Below are positions 30,455 to 43,101 of a DNA stretch of 64,000 bases, in pieces. Numbering within the stretch: position 1 is the stretch's first letter; every line of letters starts with the position of its first letter. Source of the DNA: Thelonectria olida (taxonomy: Eukaryota; Ascomycota; Sordariomycetes; Hypocreales; Nectriaceae); assembly GCA_020736575.1 (NCBI GenBank), contig JAGPYM010000014.1, forward strand, positions 248,001 to 312,000, given 5' to 3'. The notes beneath the pieces are model-generated. The model had not been told where the DNA came from. It saw only the letters and a program-made list of their open reading frames with translations, and searched no databases. Position numbers and translations under genes: made by a program.

Positions 30455-32008
30455 ATATTTCTGCACACTGTACATATTTGAGATGTTAGTTACATAGAGG
30501 GGTCAATGGCGAAAGCTTGCCTTGTCAGGAATACATGGTTTTTCCTAGAGCCAGGCGATAGCCATCGACTATGAGGTACTCTTGGGTAACCAGGAAGCCG
30601 CAATGAATGATAGAGATTAGAAAAATGATTGCCGAATGCCGCCCCGTAGAATGCATACATAGTATCGAGATGATAGAAGCAGGGATTTTTCTGTCCGGAG
30701 GTTTTCTTCCGCTGCCGTTTTCCCTGCTCACCTCATGACATCAACTTGGTCAAGCAAAGTCCATTGCAACTCATGGCCAAGAAGAATTCCCAGAACATTA
30801 ATTTCGCTCTTATCTTAACATCTGTATTAATTCAGCTGTGCAGGCATTACAGGAATAAACGAAACAGCCACAGGATCGACACTTCGCATTGATGTGGCGC
30901 ACAGTGGTGAAGCGACTGATTGGTCGCATTGCCCTGTTTTGCGAGATTTCTGGATGAAGTCTTTGAGAGGTAGCGTCGCATTCGCTAGAAGCCTGGGTTG
31001 CAGTGGAAGACGTGGCGAAACAGATATTCTCCTGTTGATCTCTGGTCATCACTCAATTGATCTATCTTGGCTCTGTTGAGGTTTGATAAAATGTGTGCTC
31101 TCTCAATTGATGCTGGCCGAGTTGTCGCCGGGTGGCTTGGTATCATGTGTATATTGACATCAAACCAGTCAGCGCTAATGACATGCTTCCGCAGCAAAGA
31201 AAGGCTACTCAGCTACACTAGATTCTCTTCCACATAACTTAGTCGGCTGTACATCCGAGTAAGTGGCTGCGTATGCAATGCGACGACGCGATGGGCCGAC
31301 TGCCATCTCCCCCCGGATGTCGCATGCGGCCTCCAAGGCTTTGGTTGCATCGTTTCGATCTCAACGTGCCTCAAAACGGAAATTTTATCGTCATGAATGG
31401 AACGTACGTTGCAAGATCAGCATCTCTCCCCTGCATCATCGCACGATACGACGCTGCAGCAGGTTTCCGCCGTCGCCGAGACGCAGGCCGAGCTGTAAGT
31501 CGACCTTGCCCAAACTCAACTGCTGGCGCGCACACCGCGGCGATCATGGGCCAATGTTGGGTTGGAAGTGCCGAAGATGCTGTTATTCTCAGCCGGGCGA
31601 GGACGTTGGGGATCTTGTTGATCGCCGTTGCACTATGCGCTGCAACTAACTACAGGGCATGGACTCGTCTTAGCTGGAACTATCATCATGGTCCCTATAT
31701 TGAAAGAGCGAGGCCATCTAAAGTGCATAGCTGAGAAAGTCTGTCGATCAGCGCAATGCTCAGACTGTCTTGGCCAGGATATTATATCTTGACATCATGA
31801 TAGTCAGATTTGGAGAGAGTCTTCAGGTACTGGTGTTTCAACTCAAGTCAAAGCTGTCGATGAGAAGCCTCAGTTGCGTATAAAAGCCCCTGGATAGTCC
31901 CCCCAAGATCCAATATCATTATTCTCATCGCTATCTTCTTCTCAACACTATCAAATCAAACCGCTCTCAGCCCTACCCGATCCACCTCATTCCACATCCA
32001 AATTCAAG
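30455..32008. other. Intergenic region between CDH and hydrophobin genes
   Basis: No convincing gene. A plus-strand frame at 31273-31734 has no recognised domain and atypical composition. The right end carries the hydrophobin promoter. Confidence 0.5.
31879..31885 (+). promoter_or_regulatory. TATA box of the hydrophobin gene
   Basis: tataaaa lies 130 bases before the start codon and is followed by a long C/T/A leader with no upstream ATG near the start, as expected of a highly expressed secreted-protein gene. Confidence 0.55.
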
Positions 32009-32413
32009 ATGAAGTTCTCGCTCGCTCTTCTCACCTTCTCTGTTGGCTCAGCCATCGCTGCTCCTGCCGTTGAGAAGCGCCAGACCTACATCCCATGCTC
32101 TGGGCTCTACGGTACTTCCCAGTGCTGTGCCACGGATGTCCTTGGTGTTGCTGATTTGGACTGCGGCAACCGTGAGTAGACATCATCAAACTATTGGTCT
32201 TTGAATCAGCTCTTACTAACTATATTAAAGCTCCCGACTTGCCTACGAGCGCCGATAACTTCAGCGCAATCTGTGCCGAGATCGGACAGCGAGCGCGATG
32301 CTGTGTGCTCCCAATTGTACGTCTAAATCAACGCATGAGATGTCGGTGACTAACTATACGTGTAGCTTGACCAGGGAATTCTCTGCAATACTCCCACCGG
32401 AGTTGAGGACTAG
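32009..32413 (+). CDS. Class II hydrophobin, 3 exons, 98 aa
   Basis: Small secreted amphipathic protein that self-assembles at air-water or hyphal surfaces. Exons 32009-32171, 32231-32316, 32366-32413. A signal peptide of about 16-18 residues is followed by a short pro-like stretch ending in KR. The mature part has eight Cys in the class II order C..CC..C..C..CC..C, seen as PCSGLYGTSQCCATDV, LDCGN, ICAEIGQRARCC and ILCNT. The two introns at conserved class II positions support the model. Length is standard. It is convergent with the PKS gene, 383 bases away; this is probably incidental to the cluster. Confidence 0.95.
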
Positions 32414-32796
32414 ACTAATCCTCGAGCTGACACGTTTTGACGGGTTATCGGGTTGGTGATGTATAGTAATTTCGAATATCAATACTGAAATATGTCTCAT
32501 AAACTATATATCAATGTCACTTCACGCGCAGTGGGCTGAAAAAGGATCCGAGTGCCTTCTCAAGGCCATTACTCTGTAATCGACATAGAAATACTCTTGT
32601 TTGCCCTGATGAGAGGACCCTGGGTGCCGTCTTGAAAGCTTGTCAGTGTCCCCCAGTCACATTCATAAGGCACTTGTGCGTGCGCCACTTGTAGTTTCTT
32701 TGCGGCTCTGGGAGATATTGATTAGATATTGAGGAAACTAAGAAATAACCAGTAATAAAGAATGCCTACTCAGCCCAGTTTTTCACTCTCTTCTTT
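32414..32796. other. Convergent 3' intergenic region
   Basis: Between the hydrophobin stop and the PKS stop, with both genes reading toward it. Nothing seen beyond the expected A/T-rich 3' ends. Confidence 0.6.
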
Positions 32797-35700
32797 TTAC
32801 TCCGTGGCCGTCCAAACACCCTTGAGGCGTGTCTTCCTCAGAATCAAGCCCGCCAAATCTCTCATGCTTCCACTCGTGAGAAGCTCCAACACCTGCAAGT
32901 GAGCCTGCAATTCCTTTCCGATCCAGTTTCGCAGCTCAATAGCGTTCAGCGAGTCCAGGCCGAGAGCAGTGATGGAGGTCCTTGCCTGCTCAGCTTCCAT
33001 GACCTCAGGAGCGATCATCAGGATAGCGCCCAGCTTCTCCTTGATACCACCCGTCACCACTTCCTGTGCATCTTCTATCGTTATCGTCTGTTGAACCCTT
33101 GTCGATAAGGCCACGTTGGCTGCTCCATCCGCACCAGCATCGTCAGCTGAGTTGGCCAGAGCCGCACTGCGTAGGTGAGCGAACTTTCCATCCGAGGCGT
33201 AATACGGCAAATTGGCAGGATCCTCAATGCTTAAACCAGTGATGCACTGATCGTGGCAAGTGCTGGAAACCTTGCCCTCGATCGCAAACTCGACCAGAGC
33301 CAGCACCTCAGCCTCGCCCATGGTATTACCAGACAAGTTCTTGAGAACCTCGGTCTGGCGGGCGGATTTCTCAGCGAGATAACCCACGCCCTCGACAGCG
33401 GTGAGATCGAGCGACGAAGCAGCGAGGCCGTGGCGACGACGGTGGTGAACAAAGGCATCAAGGAAAGTGTTGGCAGCGGCGTAGGCTGCTTGGCCCCTGT
33501 TGCCAACGATACCGGCGACCGAGGATAGGACAATGAAGAAGTCGAGAGGAACACCGTGGAGAGCCTTGTGCATGTTCCAAGCACCGTCGACCTTGGAGCG
33601 CACGACGCTCTCGTATTGCTCGAAAGTCATCTTCTCGAAAAGAACGTCCTAATACGAGTTAGCTATGGTCCATTAGAAGCAGAGCTCTAAGAAATCCTAC
33701 CATCAACACCATGGCGGCGTGGATCACACCACGAACAGGAGGCAGCAACTCTTGCACTTCGGAGATGAGAGCGTTGACACTGTTCTCGTTGGCAACATCG
33801 CAGGACTTGACGTGGATAGCGGCTCCAAGAACACGACAATCCTCGATCAGTCGGCTCAGCTCGCTGGTGACCTTGCCGCTTCGCGACAGGAGCACAATGT
33901 GACGAGCACCGCGCTGGACCATTCTCTTGGCCATGGAGCGACCAAGACCGCCAGTGCCACCGATAATAACATAGGTGACGTCTCCTTGCATCATATCAGC
34001 AGAAGGATCCGGGTGAGTAGCCTAATACGCCATGTTAGTTGCGCTCGTTTACTTGTGTCCTTTGTAGGTGTGCTTACCTGGACCTGACCATCACCGACAT
34101 GGCTGACGACGACCTTACCGGACGTCTTACCGCTCTGAAGCTTGCGCAGCGCCGTCTCAACCTCGGAGATGCCAACAGTAGTGATGGGGCCGATGGGGTT
34201 GATGGTCTTCTGCGCAAGCAGGTCCATGACAGCCGTCAACACACGCCCCATGATCTTGGGCCTCTCGTCGGCGACGAGGGTCAAGTCAACCGAGCTGAAG
34301 GTGCAGTTGTACGCAAACTTGGCCATCTCCAATCGAGTGTTAGAGGTGATGTCTCGCTTTCCGATCTCGATGAAGCGTCCAAATTTCGCCAGACAGTCCC
34401 AAGTCTCGCGCAGTAAGTCACCAGCGAGCGAGTTGATGACAACGTCAACACCGTGGCCACCGGTTGCTTCCCTCAGAGCAGGACCAAAGTCGGTGTCGCG
34501 GCTGTAGAAGATGTGGTTCTCGGGCACTCCGTACGTGTCAATGATGTGCTGCTTCTTCTCGGCACTTCCAACGGTGGCATAGATCTCAGCGCCGACCATC
34601 TGAGCGAGCTGGATAGCTGCCTGACCAACACCACCGGAAGCAGCGTGGATGAGAATCTTTTCGCCAGCTTCGAGACGACCGAGATCAAACAAGCCGTAGT
34701 AGGCTGTGCTGTAAACGACTGGGACTGATGCGGCAACTTCAAAGGTCATGTCCTCCGGGATCACGGCAGCACTCGTGGCGAGACAGCGAGCGTAGGTGCT
34801 GTAAGCGCCGTGGGACATGGCGCAGACACGATCTCCAACCTGGAGAGATGTGACGTGCGAGCCAATGCGGGCAACGGTACCACTGCATTCGACGCCAAGG
34901 TAAGGACTGGCTACCTGTCCCATTGCGATGACAACGTCCTTGAAGTTCATGCCGGTCGCAGCAACCTTGACCTCAATGTCGTTGGGGGCCAGAGGCATCT
35001 CAGGCTCATCCTTCCAGTACAATGAGTCCATGGCACCATAGGTCCCGACAGCTATGCTGAAGCGGCGACCAGGCTGCACAAAGTCTTGCAGATAAGGAGC
35101 CGAAGGTTGAGTCTCTCGGAAGAGTTCGAGGTTCATATCGTCCTGATCGACGACACGAGGGACGACCAAGGCGCCGTCTTCTTCGGAGAACTCAAAGTCG
35201 ACAGGCGATCCATCTTCGGGTGTAGCCAGAGAGGCAATCAATGCACGAGAGATGAGATCGGCGCGGTCAGAGTCCTGGAGTAGGGAGTTGGGGTCCAAGT
35301 CTAGAGTGGCAGCTACCTTGCTGTTCTCAGAGCGAATGGTGCGGAGGAAGCCTTGGATGAGGTTGTTCTGTGGCTTCTCGGCGAAGCGATAGGCGCCAGA
35401 AGTGACCCAAAGCATAGATCCGCAGGTAAGAAGAAGTTGTTGAAGCCTCTCGAATGTCTCTTGGCTCATGCCGTGCAGAAGCGGCGCATCAAGTTCCGAG
35501 AGGCTGATGTAGCGAGCAGAGGTTGAGAGCTGGACATTGGCGAAAGAAGAGACGGAGGGCTTAGAGCCAGAAAGCCCCTGCATGAGGTTGGAAAGCGCAG
35601 AGACTAGGGGATCGGACCTTGATCTGCTCGTGATGATGATAATCTCGGCATCTTTGACGACTTTGGTCTCCTCCTCAATCTCGTCTCCACTAGTCTCACC

Positions 35701-38700
35701 ATTAATATGGCCATTGGTAACACCGTTGGTGTGCGTAACATCACCATTGACTTCAGATTCCTCAGCGGACTTTGGCTTGCCACCCAGAGGTTCCCACTCG
35801 ACCTTGTAGCACAACGATCGCGGACTCTGAGACTCGCCAAGATCGCTCGTCACTGGAGTCATTCTCACACCAACCAGCTTCAGAACAGGTTCGGCTTCAG
35901 TGTCACGCCAAACATCAAGGTGGAAGTCTATGGGTCCAGGGCTATTGAAGTCGGGGCGGCCATGCGCGACGACCTGAACTTGCTGCCCAGCTTGGTTGGG
36001 GAAAGTCAAGTTGAGATCCATCTCTTTGATAGCGGAGGGCATGAAGAGAGACGGCATCTCGTCGCGACCTGCTCCAAGAATGGAGAGTATCAGCTGCAAG
36101 CAAATATCCATGAAAGCCGCAGGCAGAATGGAAGGAGGCTCATGGTGATGAGGCATCGTAGCTAGAGTGTCGGGAACGACAACCTTGCCTGTCGAGTACT
36201 CTCCCTGCACCTTGAGACCACTGTCAGGTTGCAGCTGAAAGACGGAGCTATACCCAGCGCCGCGATCCGCGAGTTCGCTGTAAAACCTCTCCAGGGATAG
36301 CTCGCCACCGGGGACGTCCACAATCTTCTCGCGACGATAAGCAGCACCTTGAAGCTTGCCGGTGGTAACAGGGTTGGCATTGCGTTGCTGTTTGACACCA
36401 ATGAGACCACGGCAGTGTTCAAGCCAGCCGCGGCTCGATGTCCACGAGGAAATTCGGAACTCGTCCCAGTCGTTGGAGTAAGATCGAGTGCCCTCGGCGT
36501 ACGCGTTGAAGGTGACGAGAGTCTCGTAATGCGCACCATCGTCCAGAATGAGCGCCTTGGAAACCTGGAGCTCGCGTGTGCGGAACCCGGTAATCAGCTC
36601 AGGTTTTATGCCTCGCAGCTGGGCCCGCTGAGACGCGGCCTCGACAACCATACACATGTACCCAGCGAGAGGGAATGTTGCCAAGGACTGCATGCGGTGG
36701 TCCTTGAGCCAGGGAATGTCATCCGTGTTGATGATGTTGCGCCAGCTGGGGTTCGCCTCGCTATAGCTGTCTTCCAGAAGGCCGAGAAGATCATGGCGGC
36801 CGAAAGGCTTGAATCGATGCTGCTTGCTCGCTCGTGTTTCGAACCAGTACTTGTGCTCTGACCAGGGGTAGGGGGCAAAGTCGGTAATAAGGAAGGGCTT
36901 GTCGCGACCAGTTCTAGTCTGGTTCACGGCCGCGAGGTCAAGGCGCTGGCCCTTGAGGAACAGGTCACCGGCAAGTCTGACAGCTGTGCTGCTGGCATCC
37001 TGGTTGCGAACGAGGGCAGAGTAGTAGCTGACGTCCTGAGCGGCCTTTGGGCTGATGTCCTTGAGGATCTGCTTGATGGGGCCCTTGAGAGCAGCATGAG
37101 GACCAACCTCAACAATGAGGTCGGGCTGAGAATCAGTGTACATCTTCTTGAGGGCGGATGAGAACAGCACTGGCTTGGTAAGGTTGTCAACCCAGTAGGA
37201 TGCGCCCAGAGAGGTGCTAGAATCCAGCTTAGTACCCAAGAGCGAAGAGTAAAACTCAACGCCATCGACCGACTGGGGGGAAATGGTCTTGAGTGCCCCC
37301 ATATACTCATCTGCGACGCGCTGCATGTGTGTCGAGTGGTAGGCAACACCGATGCGAAGCTTGCGATGGAAGGTGCTCTGGCTCTCCAGCTCGGCCGCAA
37401 GCTTGTCGATGTCCTCCTCGTCGCCGGATGCGGTGACGGAGCTGGGAGAGTTCTCGCAGGCAATGCCAACATCCTTGAGCCCAAGCTTCTTGATGATGCC
37501 CCTGACCTCTTCAGGCCCAGCGCCGACAGCAAGCATAGTACCATGGAGCTCGGGGTGCTTGACTCTCAAATTGGACGCGACTTGACCGCGGTAGTAGGCA
37601 ACAGACATGGCATCTTCGAGAGAGATGGCACCTGTAGCGTAAGCAGCCGCGATCTCACCGCTAGAGTGGCCTATGACCATGGAAGGCTTGACTCCCCAGG
37701 AAGACAGCAGATCGGTAAGACCGAGCTGAATAGCACTGCAGATGGGCTGCGAAATGTGAGCTTGACCGACGATCGATTCCTTTCCGCTCTTGACGAGCTC
37801 TTCCAGCAGGTCGAACTCGGAGCCAATACTGAGCAAGTAATCAGAAGCCGCCTTGACGGTGTTGTAGAAGATGGGATGGCTGTCCATCAACTCCTTGCCC
37901 ATCTGCGCCCACTGGGCTCCCTGGCCCGTGTAGACAAAGGCCACTTTGGGTGCGGTGGAGGACCGCGTGGGAATCGTGCCGGAGCCGTTCAAAGACAGCG
38001 CCAGCTCGTCGCAAGACGATGCTACCATGGCAACACGCCAGGGGAAGTGCGTCCTTCGCTCACCGAGGGTATAGGCGAGATCGCTGACGAGACGCTTCTG
38101 GAAGACCTCGGGGTGCTGCTCGATGTAGATGCCGAGCTGAGATCCCACGCGCTTGGCCGCCTCCTCGTCGTTGGCACTGAGAACGAAGAGTTTGGGCGCA
38201 TCGTTCTTGGAACTCATGGGTAGGTCGGACAAAGCCGTGGGGAATCGCTCCAGGACGACGTGAGCGTTGGAGCCGCCGAAGCCAAAGTTGTTGACGCTGA
38301 TGAAGCGCTTGTTCTTGGGCCACGGCCGGATCGAAGTAGGCACCTTCACATTCCACTTGTCTAAAGGAATGGCTGGGTTGGGCGTCTCAAAGTTGATGTT
38401 GGGCAAGATGAAGCCCTTCTCAAGCATCAAGGAAGCCTTGATGACGGAGATGAGACCGCTGACGTTTTCCAGATGGCCAATGTTGGTCTTGACGGAGCCC
38501 ATATACAGGGGGAATCGCTTCGTGCGTCCGGACCCAAAGACGCGGTAGATTGCGCCGGCTTCAATAGGGTCACCGACCTTGGTACCGGTGCCGTGGGCTT
38601 CGACGAAGCCCGTTTCCTCGGGAGAGATGCCTGCGCGGGAGTAGACTTCTCGCATCAGGATTTCCTGAGCCTCACCGCTGGGAGTAGCAAGGCCGACTGT

Positions 38701-39639
38701 CTTTCCGTCGTGGTTGATGCCCGTGTTGGCAATGATGGATCTAATCTTGTCGTTGTCCTTGATTGCCTGGTCCAGAGGTTTGAGGACTAAGCAGCCCACG
38801 CCTTCACCACGGGCAAAGCCAGACTTGGCACGCTCGTCAAACGCGTACGTCTTTCCCGCATTGTTGAAGACACTGTCGCTATTAGTCAGGTTTTCTGTTC
38901 ATAATCTCACGTTGGACTTACCCAAGCATAGACATGGAGATTGTGTCGTCGGGTTGCATGTGTAAGTTGCATCCCGCCACAATGGCCGAGTCAGCTTCGC
39001 CATTGCGGAGGCATTGCACGGCCGAATGCAAAGCATACAAACCGGACGAGCAAGCAGTGTCCACAGCAAAACACGGGCCGCGAAGGTCGAAGAGATATGA
39101 GATGCGACCGGCTTGAATCGACTGGTGGTTGCCCGTGGCATCGAAGGTAGGCACCTCGTTCAGGTCCTTTAACGATCCTTGGCGGTAATCCGATGATGTG
39201 CCTCCAACAAACACACCCATGTTCTTCCCAGAGACATACTCCTTGGGGAAACCAGCGTTTTCGAGAGCCTCATATGTGCACTCTAGAAGCTGTCTCTGTT
39301 GGGGATCTGCGACGTGTTAGCCAACTCACCCAAACTGGGTCAGGACGTACCCATTGCCATGGCTTCTTGGGCGGTAACCTGGAAGAATGGCGCGTCAAAT
39401 TTGGAAAAGTCGCGATCCATAAAGTAGCCACCCTTCTGGTTGAAGCAGCCCTTCTTCTGGGGGCTGGGGTGATAGTAGGCATCGCTGTTGAACCGATCCT
39501 TGGGTACAGGGCCCCAACCGTCTCGTGAGCGAGAGACGAGAGTCCAGAAGTCATCGAGATTGGAAACATCCCCAGAGAGGCGACATGACATGCCCACGAT
39601 GGCGATGGGCATCACCTTCTTGTCGCTCTGGGTATCCAT
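32797..39639 (-). CDS. Highly reducing type I polyketide synthase (KS-AT-DH-ER-KR-ACP), 5 exons, 2213 aa
   Basis: Iterative synthase building a reduced polyketide from acetyl/malonyl-CoA. Exons 39351-39639, 38922-39306, 34078-38872, 33701-34021, 32797-33648 (introns 44-56 nt, all closing in frame). KS about 10-430: Cys182 in DTACSSG, His317 in VEAHGTGT, His357 in NIGHLE. AT about 520-840: Ser627 in GHSSGE. DH about 910-1210: His949 (DHRMQS), Asp near 1136 (AAFMDI). A roughly 280-residue spacer, acidic and Asn/Gly-rich at its start, sits where many HR-PKSs have a C-methyltransferase; no SAM motif is seen. ER about 1490-1810 (AASGGVGQAAIQLA). KR about 1830-2050: GGTGGLG, Tyr near 1986 (AAYAAANTF). 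ACP: Ser2163 in GLDSLNA. No thioesterase, fitting release by the nearby FSH hydrolase. Confidence 0.96.
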
Positions 39640-41162
39640 GATGATGGTGTGGGTATGAGTTGCACAGGAGAGTGGGGGGATGTTGGCGAGAGGATGCTGA
39701 GGCCTGGATTTACATGATGAAGGGGATCTCGGGATATTTATCTTCTTGGTGGCGGTTATCAGGTCTCAACTACATCCGCTGTATCAACGTGATCCATAAC
39801 ATCTAGATTAGGAAATAATCCGGCCCATGGACTCATATCAGTTCTCACATTCATCCGACACAAGGCCTCACAAACCGGCCCAGGCCTAGATGCTTGGCGC
39901 CTCGACCGTCACCCGTTCAATGTCTCGGATTATTCACATCGGGGCAAACCAGAATACGATGCTTTCGGCAACCTGCCCTAGGCTCCTAGGAGATGATCTC
40001 CGCGTCGATCCCGTTGGCGGGCTGAAAATGCGGGATATGGGTAAATTCATTTACCAACTTAGACTTCATTTCGTTAAGGGCATTTGAAACTCTGGCAAAG
40101 GGCTCTTTGACTCTTAATCTACCCGGTCTAAGCACTCTTCCATACCATCACATACCACGTCCATCCCCAAAACAAACCTCCTCCCCCACCCTTTGCCATC
40201 GTATTTCAAAATCTTAGGTTTCCCTGTTGCACTGGCAGACCCATCCGGAAACAAGGAGCGCCCCATAGTGTTCAACGCCTATATAGGCCTAGAATGGGCT
40301 GAAGTTGTAGCTCCATCGCGGAACGTGACGAGAGCAATCTGACGAGGTTGATGAAGAACGTGACGAAAGTGATATCGTGCATGATCAGACAACTCGAGGT
40401 CCAGTGCCAAGACAATGAGCTCCGAGATTCAAATCTTCCCGAGAAGCCTCACATGCAAACCGGCAAAGCTGAGGCGATCAAATAGTCGACCAGGAACTCC
40501 CCCCAGACAATGGCTACGGAAGTGAACAAGATCAACGGCCGCCGGAGCAATAGATGCCAGCTCGTTCAGAGGCATAGAGGGAACTTTGGACATGGCGCAA
40601 CCTCAAACCAGGGAATTAATACCGCGTGGCGTCTTACTATCACGATATCCGCTCCGAATTCAGCCTCCCGTAAAGTTTCAATCGACGCCACCGACAGAAG
40701 TTTGTTTTTGACGGCTGCATTCCAGCCTGGAAGCAGTAAACGGTCCTGGCACAGTTGTCGATTCAGGGCCGGAAACCATCGCATTCGCGCGCGGTTCGAC
40801 CCGTCGGCATCTAAGACAGGGCGAATGAAATCGGTGCGGTTTCTAGGTCAACAGATCTGCGTTGGTTCAGGCGACTGGAACCCGTTCGTTCAAGGGAGGC
40901 CAAAAAATTACGGTTCCTTGCCACAACCGTCTCGTCGAGGGGGGTTGACAATTAGAGGGAGGGATGCTTTAAGGATGGCTTTCGGTCATTACTCGGTAGT
41001 TTGGCCCGAGTGAAGGAGATATAGAGTGAGTAGGAGCCTTGTCTTCATGTGAGAGAGTGATTGATAGCTTATTAAGCCTTTTATTTCTCATATCTCAAGG
41101 GCGTCTCCTTGTTCCTCTCTTCCTTACGTCTTCGTGTTGTGATTGCGATCGACATCGGCATC
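39640..41162. other. Divergent promoter region of the PKS and FSH hydrolase genes
   Basis: About 1.5 kb with no convincing gene; a plus-strand frame at 40510-41013 lacks recognisable motifs. Because both flanking genes point away, shared control by the cluster regulator is plausible. Zn2Cys6-type CGG half sites are scattered, but I saw no clear repeated palindrome. Confidence 0.5.
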
Positions 41163-42076
41163 ATGAAGGTCCTCTGTCTACACGGTGCCTACGGCAGTGC
41201 TTCAGTAAGCCAACCTCGAAACCGTTCTCACCACCACCGTCTAACAAGACCAGAACTTCAGGGTCCAGCTCGGACCTTTCATTGACTCAATTGAACAAAA
41301 TGGCTGCATGGAGTTCAAATGGATCAACGGCGGCCACAGCACCAATCCCCCTCCTGGATTCCATGACTACTTCGGTCGTCCGCCTCTTTACCGGCACATC
41401 GACTTTGACGGCATCAACGAGCTTGATGACATGGTGAACAAGATTCGAGATATGCCCGAAGGCATGTCGGCTGAAGACACCATTCGCAAGCTCGCCGGCG
41501 AGAAGGACATGTATGATGCTACGGCGGTGAGAAGCACTATGGACAGGCTGATGGAAGTTCTGGACGAGGATCCTGAAATTGATGTAGGTCAAGACTTGCT
41601 CTCATTGAATTGCTATTGAGATTAGTGGCAGGGCATTCTCGGCTACTCAGAGGGCGCCATGACAGCCGCGACTCTCATTTTGGAAGAGCGTCGCCGCGCT
41701 GAGGAAGAAGGAAGGCCTCGCCGCATCAAGGTCAGTCTCTTGTTCCCAATGTATTTTCTTCATCAACGATTAATCTCTACTCCAGTTTGGCATCTTCTTC
41801 GCCGGGTGGCCTCCAGTTCGCATTCGCAAAAACAACACCGTAGAGTGTCTTCTTTCGGATGAATGCGAAGACATCATTGACATCCCTACGTGCCACATCG
41901 TCGGCTGCAACGACCCGTACCTTCAGGGCGCCATGGCTCTATTCGGCATGTGCGAGGAGGACACTGCGACCATCTTTGACCATGGCAAAGGGCACACTGT
42001 CCCGCGAGATGCGCGGACAGTTCAGGAGCTTGCTACAGTGATTGAGGGAAGCTGGAGGGAGAGGGCTTGTGCTTGA
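41163..42076 (+). CDS. FSH-family serine hydrolase (LovG-like polyketide-releasing enzyme), 4 exons, 253 aa
   Basis: Exons 41163-41204, 41254-41583, 41632-41730, 41786-42076. Alpha/beta hydrolase of the FSH1 family. It starts with the family's LCLHGAYGSAS oxyanion-loop motif, has the nucleophile Ser in GYSEGA, the acid in GCNDPYL and the general-base His in HGKGHTVPRD. In lovastatin and several other fungal pathways a stand-alone member of this family (LovG) hydrolyses the finished chain from the highly reducing PKS. Its place immediately beside an HR-PKS without a thioesterase strongly suggests the same job here; this is inference from context. No signal peptide, so cytosolic. Confidence 0.92.
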
Positions 42077-43101
42077 TGAGCTAAGAGGATGGCCCGTTTG
42101 CGAGATAGAACCTTGATACAATCCAGCCATGGCGAATAACGCAGAAACACTGATTTCTCTCTTCGACATGATTTTCCCGCCCCAATTCCCTTCACGAATT
42201 GACTTGGAAACTGCCACATCCGCTAGGTCCCGCCGCGGCGATCAAGCCACCAAAGGCTGCTTCATGCCCACGAATGCGGCATACCTGGATCACGTTATGA
42301 AATACCCCGCGGATAATGAAAAGATGGCTACGCTATCGTACTTCCGAGTTCCACTAGATCGCAAATATGGGCGGGGGCAGAGATTGATCTCAGCAGGCAA
42401 AAAGATCCTAGCGTGATGTCTATCAAGATCGAGATGCCTCAGCTATGGTGCAACCGTGACGCATCCGATAGACGAAGGTCCGGGATAGAAGTTCCGCTAT
42501 CTTCTTGCTCTCAGACCAATCCACGACTCGGGAGAAACGCAAATCTTTCGAATGAGGATTCTCACTGGCCAGTTTCCGAGTTGCTCCATCTACGTGATGC
42601 CTCGGGGGCCTGCAAACGGTCTGGGCTCATTTTGTAACTACCCAGTCTAGTGCCCGCGTTTCCTATTATCATATTATGATGTCTTAAGCTTGCGTTGAGA
42701 TGACGGTCTAAAGTTGTTGTCTAGGCGAACTCTCCGACGCCACAGACCTCGGGCGGGCTTGAACTGGGCTTTTCCACCAACAACCAAACAAGCCGTGCCG
42801 CTGTTCGCGGGAGCTTAAAACCGTCTCTCGGGGAGGCGGCGGGAATGCGTTGTTGGTATGGTCAATCTCTATCATGATATGTGACGGCCGGCCGTAGGTA
42901 TGTGACCCACCCCGACTTCGACGCTCTCCCGACCAACGCATGCTTCACTGCAAGCAACATATTGTCCCGGCCTCAGCTCCAGTGCGTCGAGTGTGCATCT
43001 AAACTCAGATCCCCCATAAGAAAGGTTAGGGTTCCCTGTCTGTGTGCAGGTCATGCTGGAGCCTCAACCATCCCCTCTATCTACCAGCCTCAGTGTTCTC
43101 G
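42077..43101. other. Intergenic region between hydrolase and glycosyltransferase genes
   Basis: About 1 kb with no convincing gene. Short frames, such as 42129-42416, have no domain. It should contain the glycosyltransferase promoter. Confidence 0.5.

Noticed and set aside
28757..30475. A 572-codon open frame antisense to the cellobiose dehydrogenase
   Set aside because: It mirrors the strongly GC3-biased coding strand, has no recognisable domain, and the plus-strand CDH reading is unambiguous.
31273..31734. A 153-codon plus-strand frame between CDH and hydrophobin
   Set aside because: Start context, composition and lack of any motif or splice structure argue for chance.
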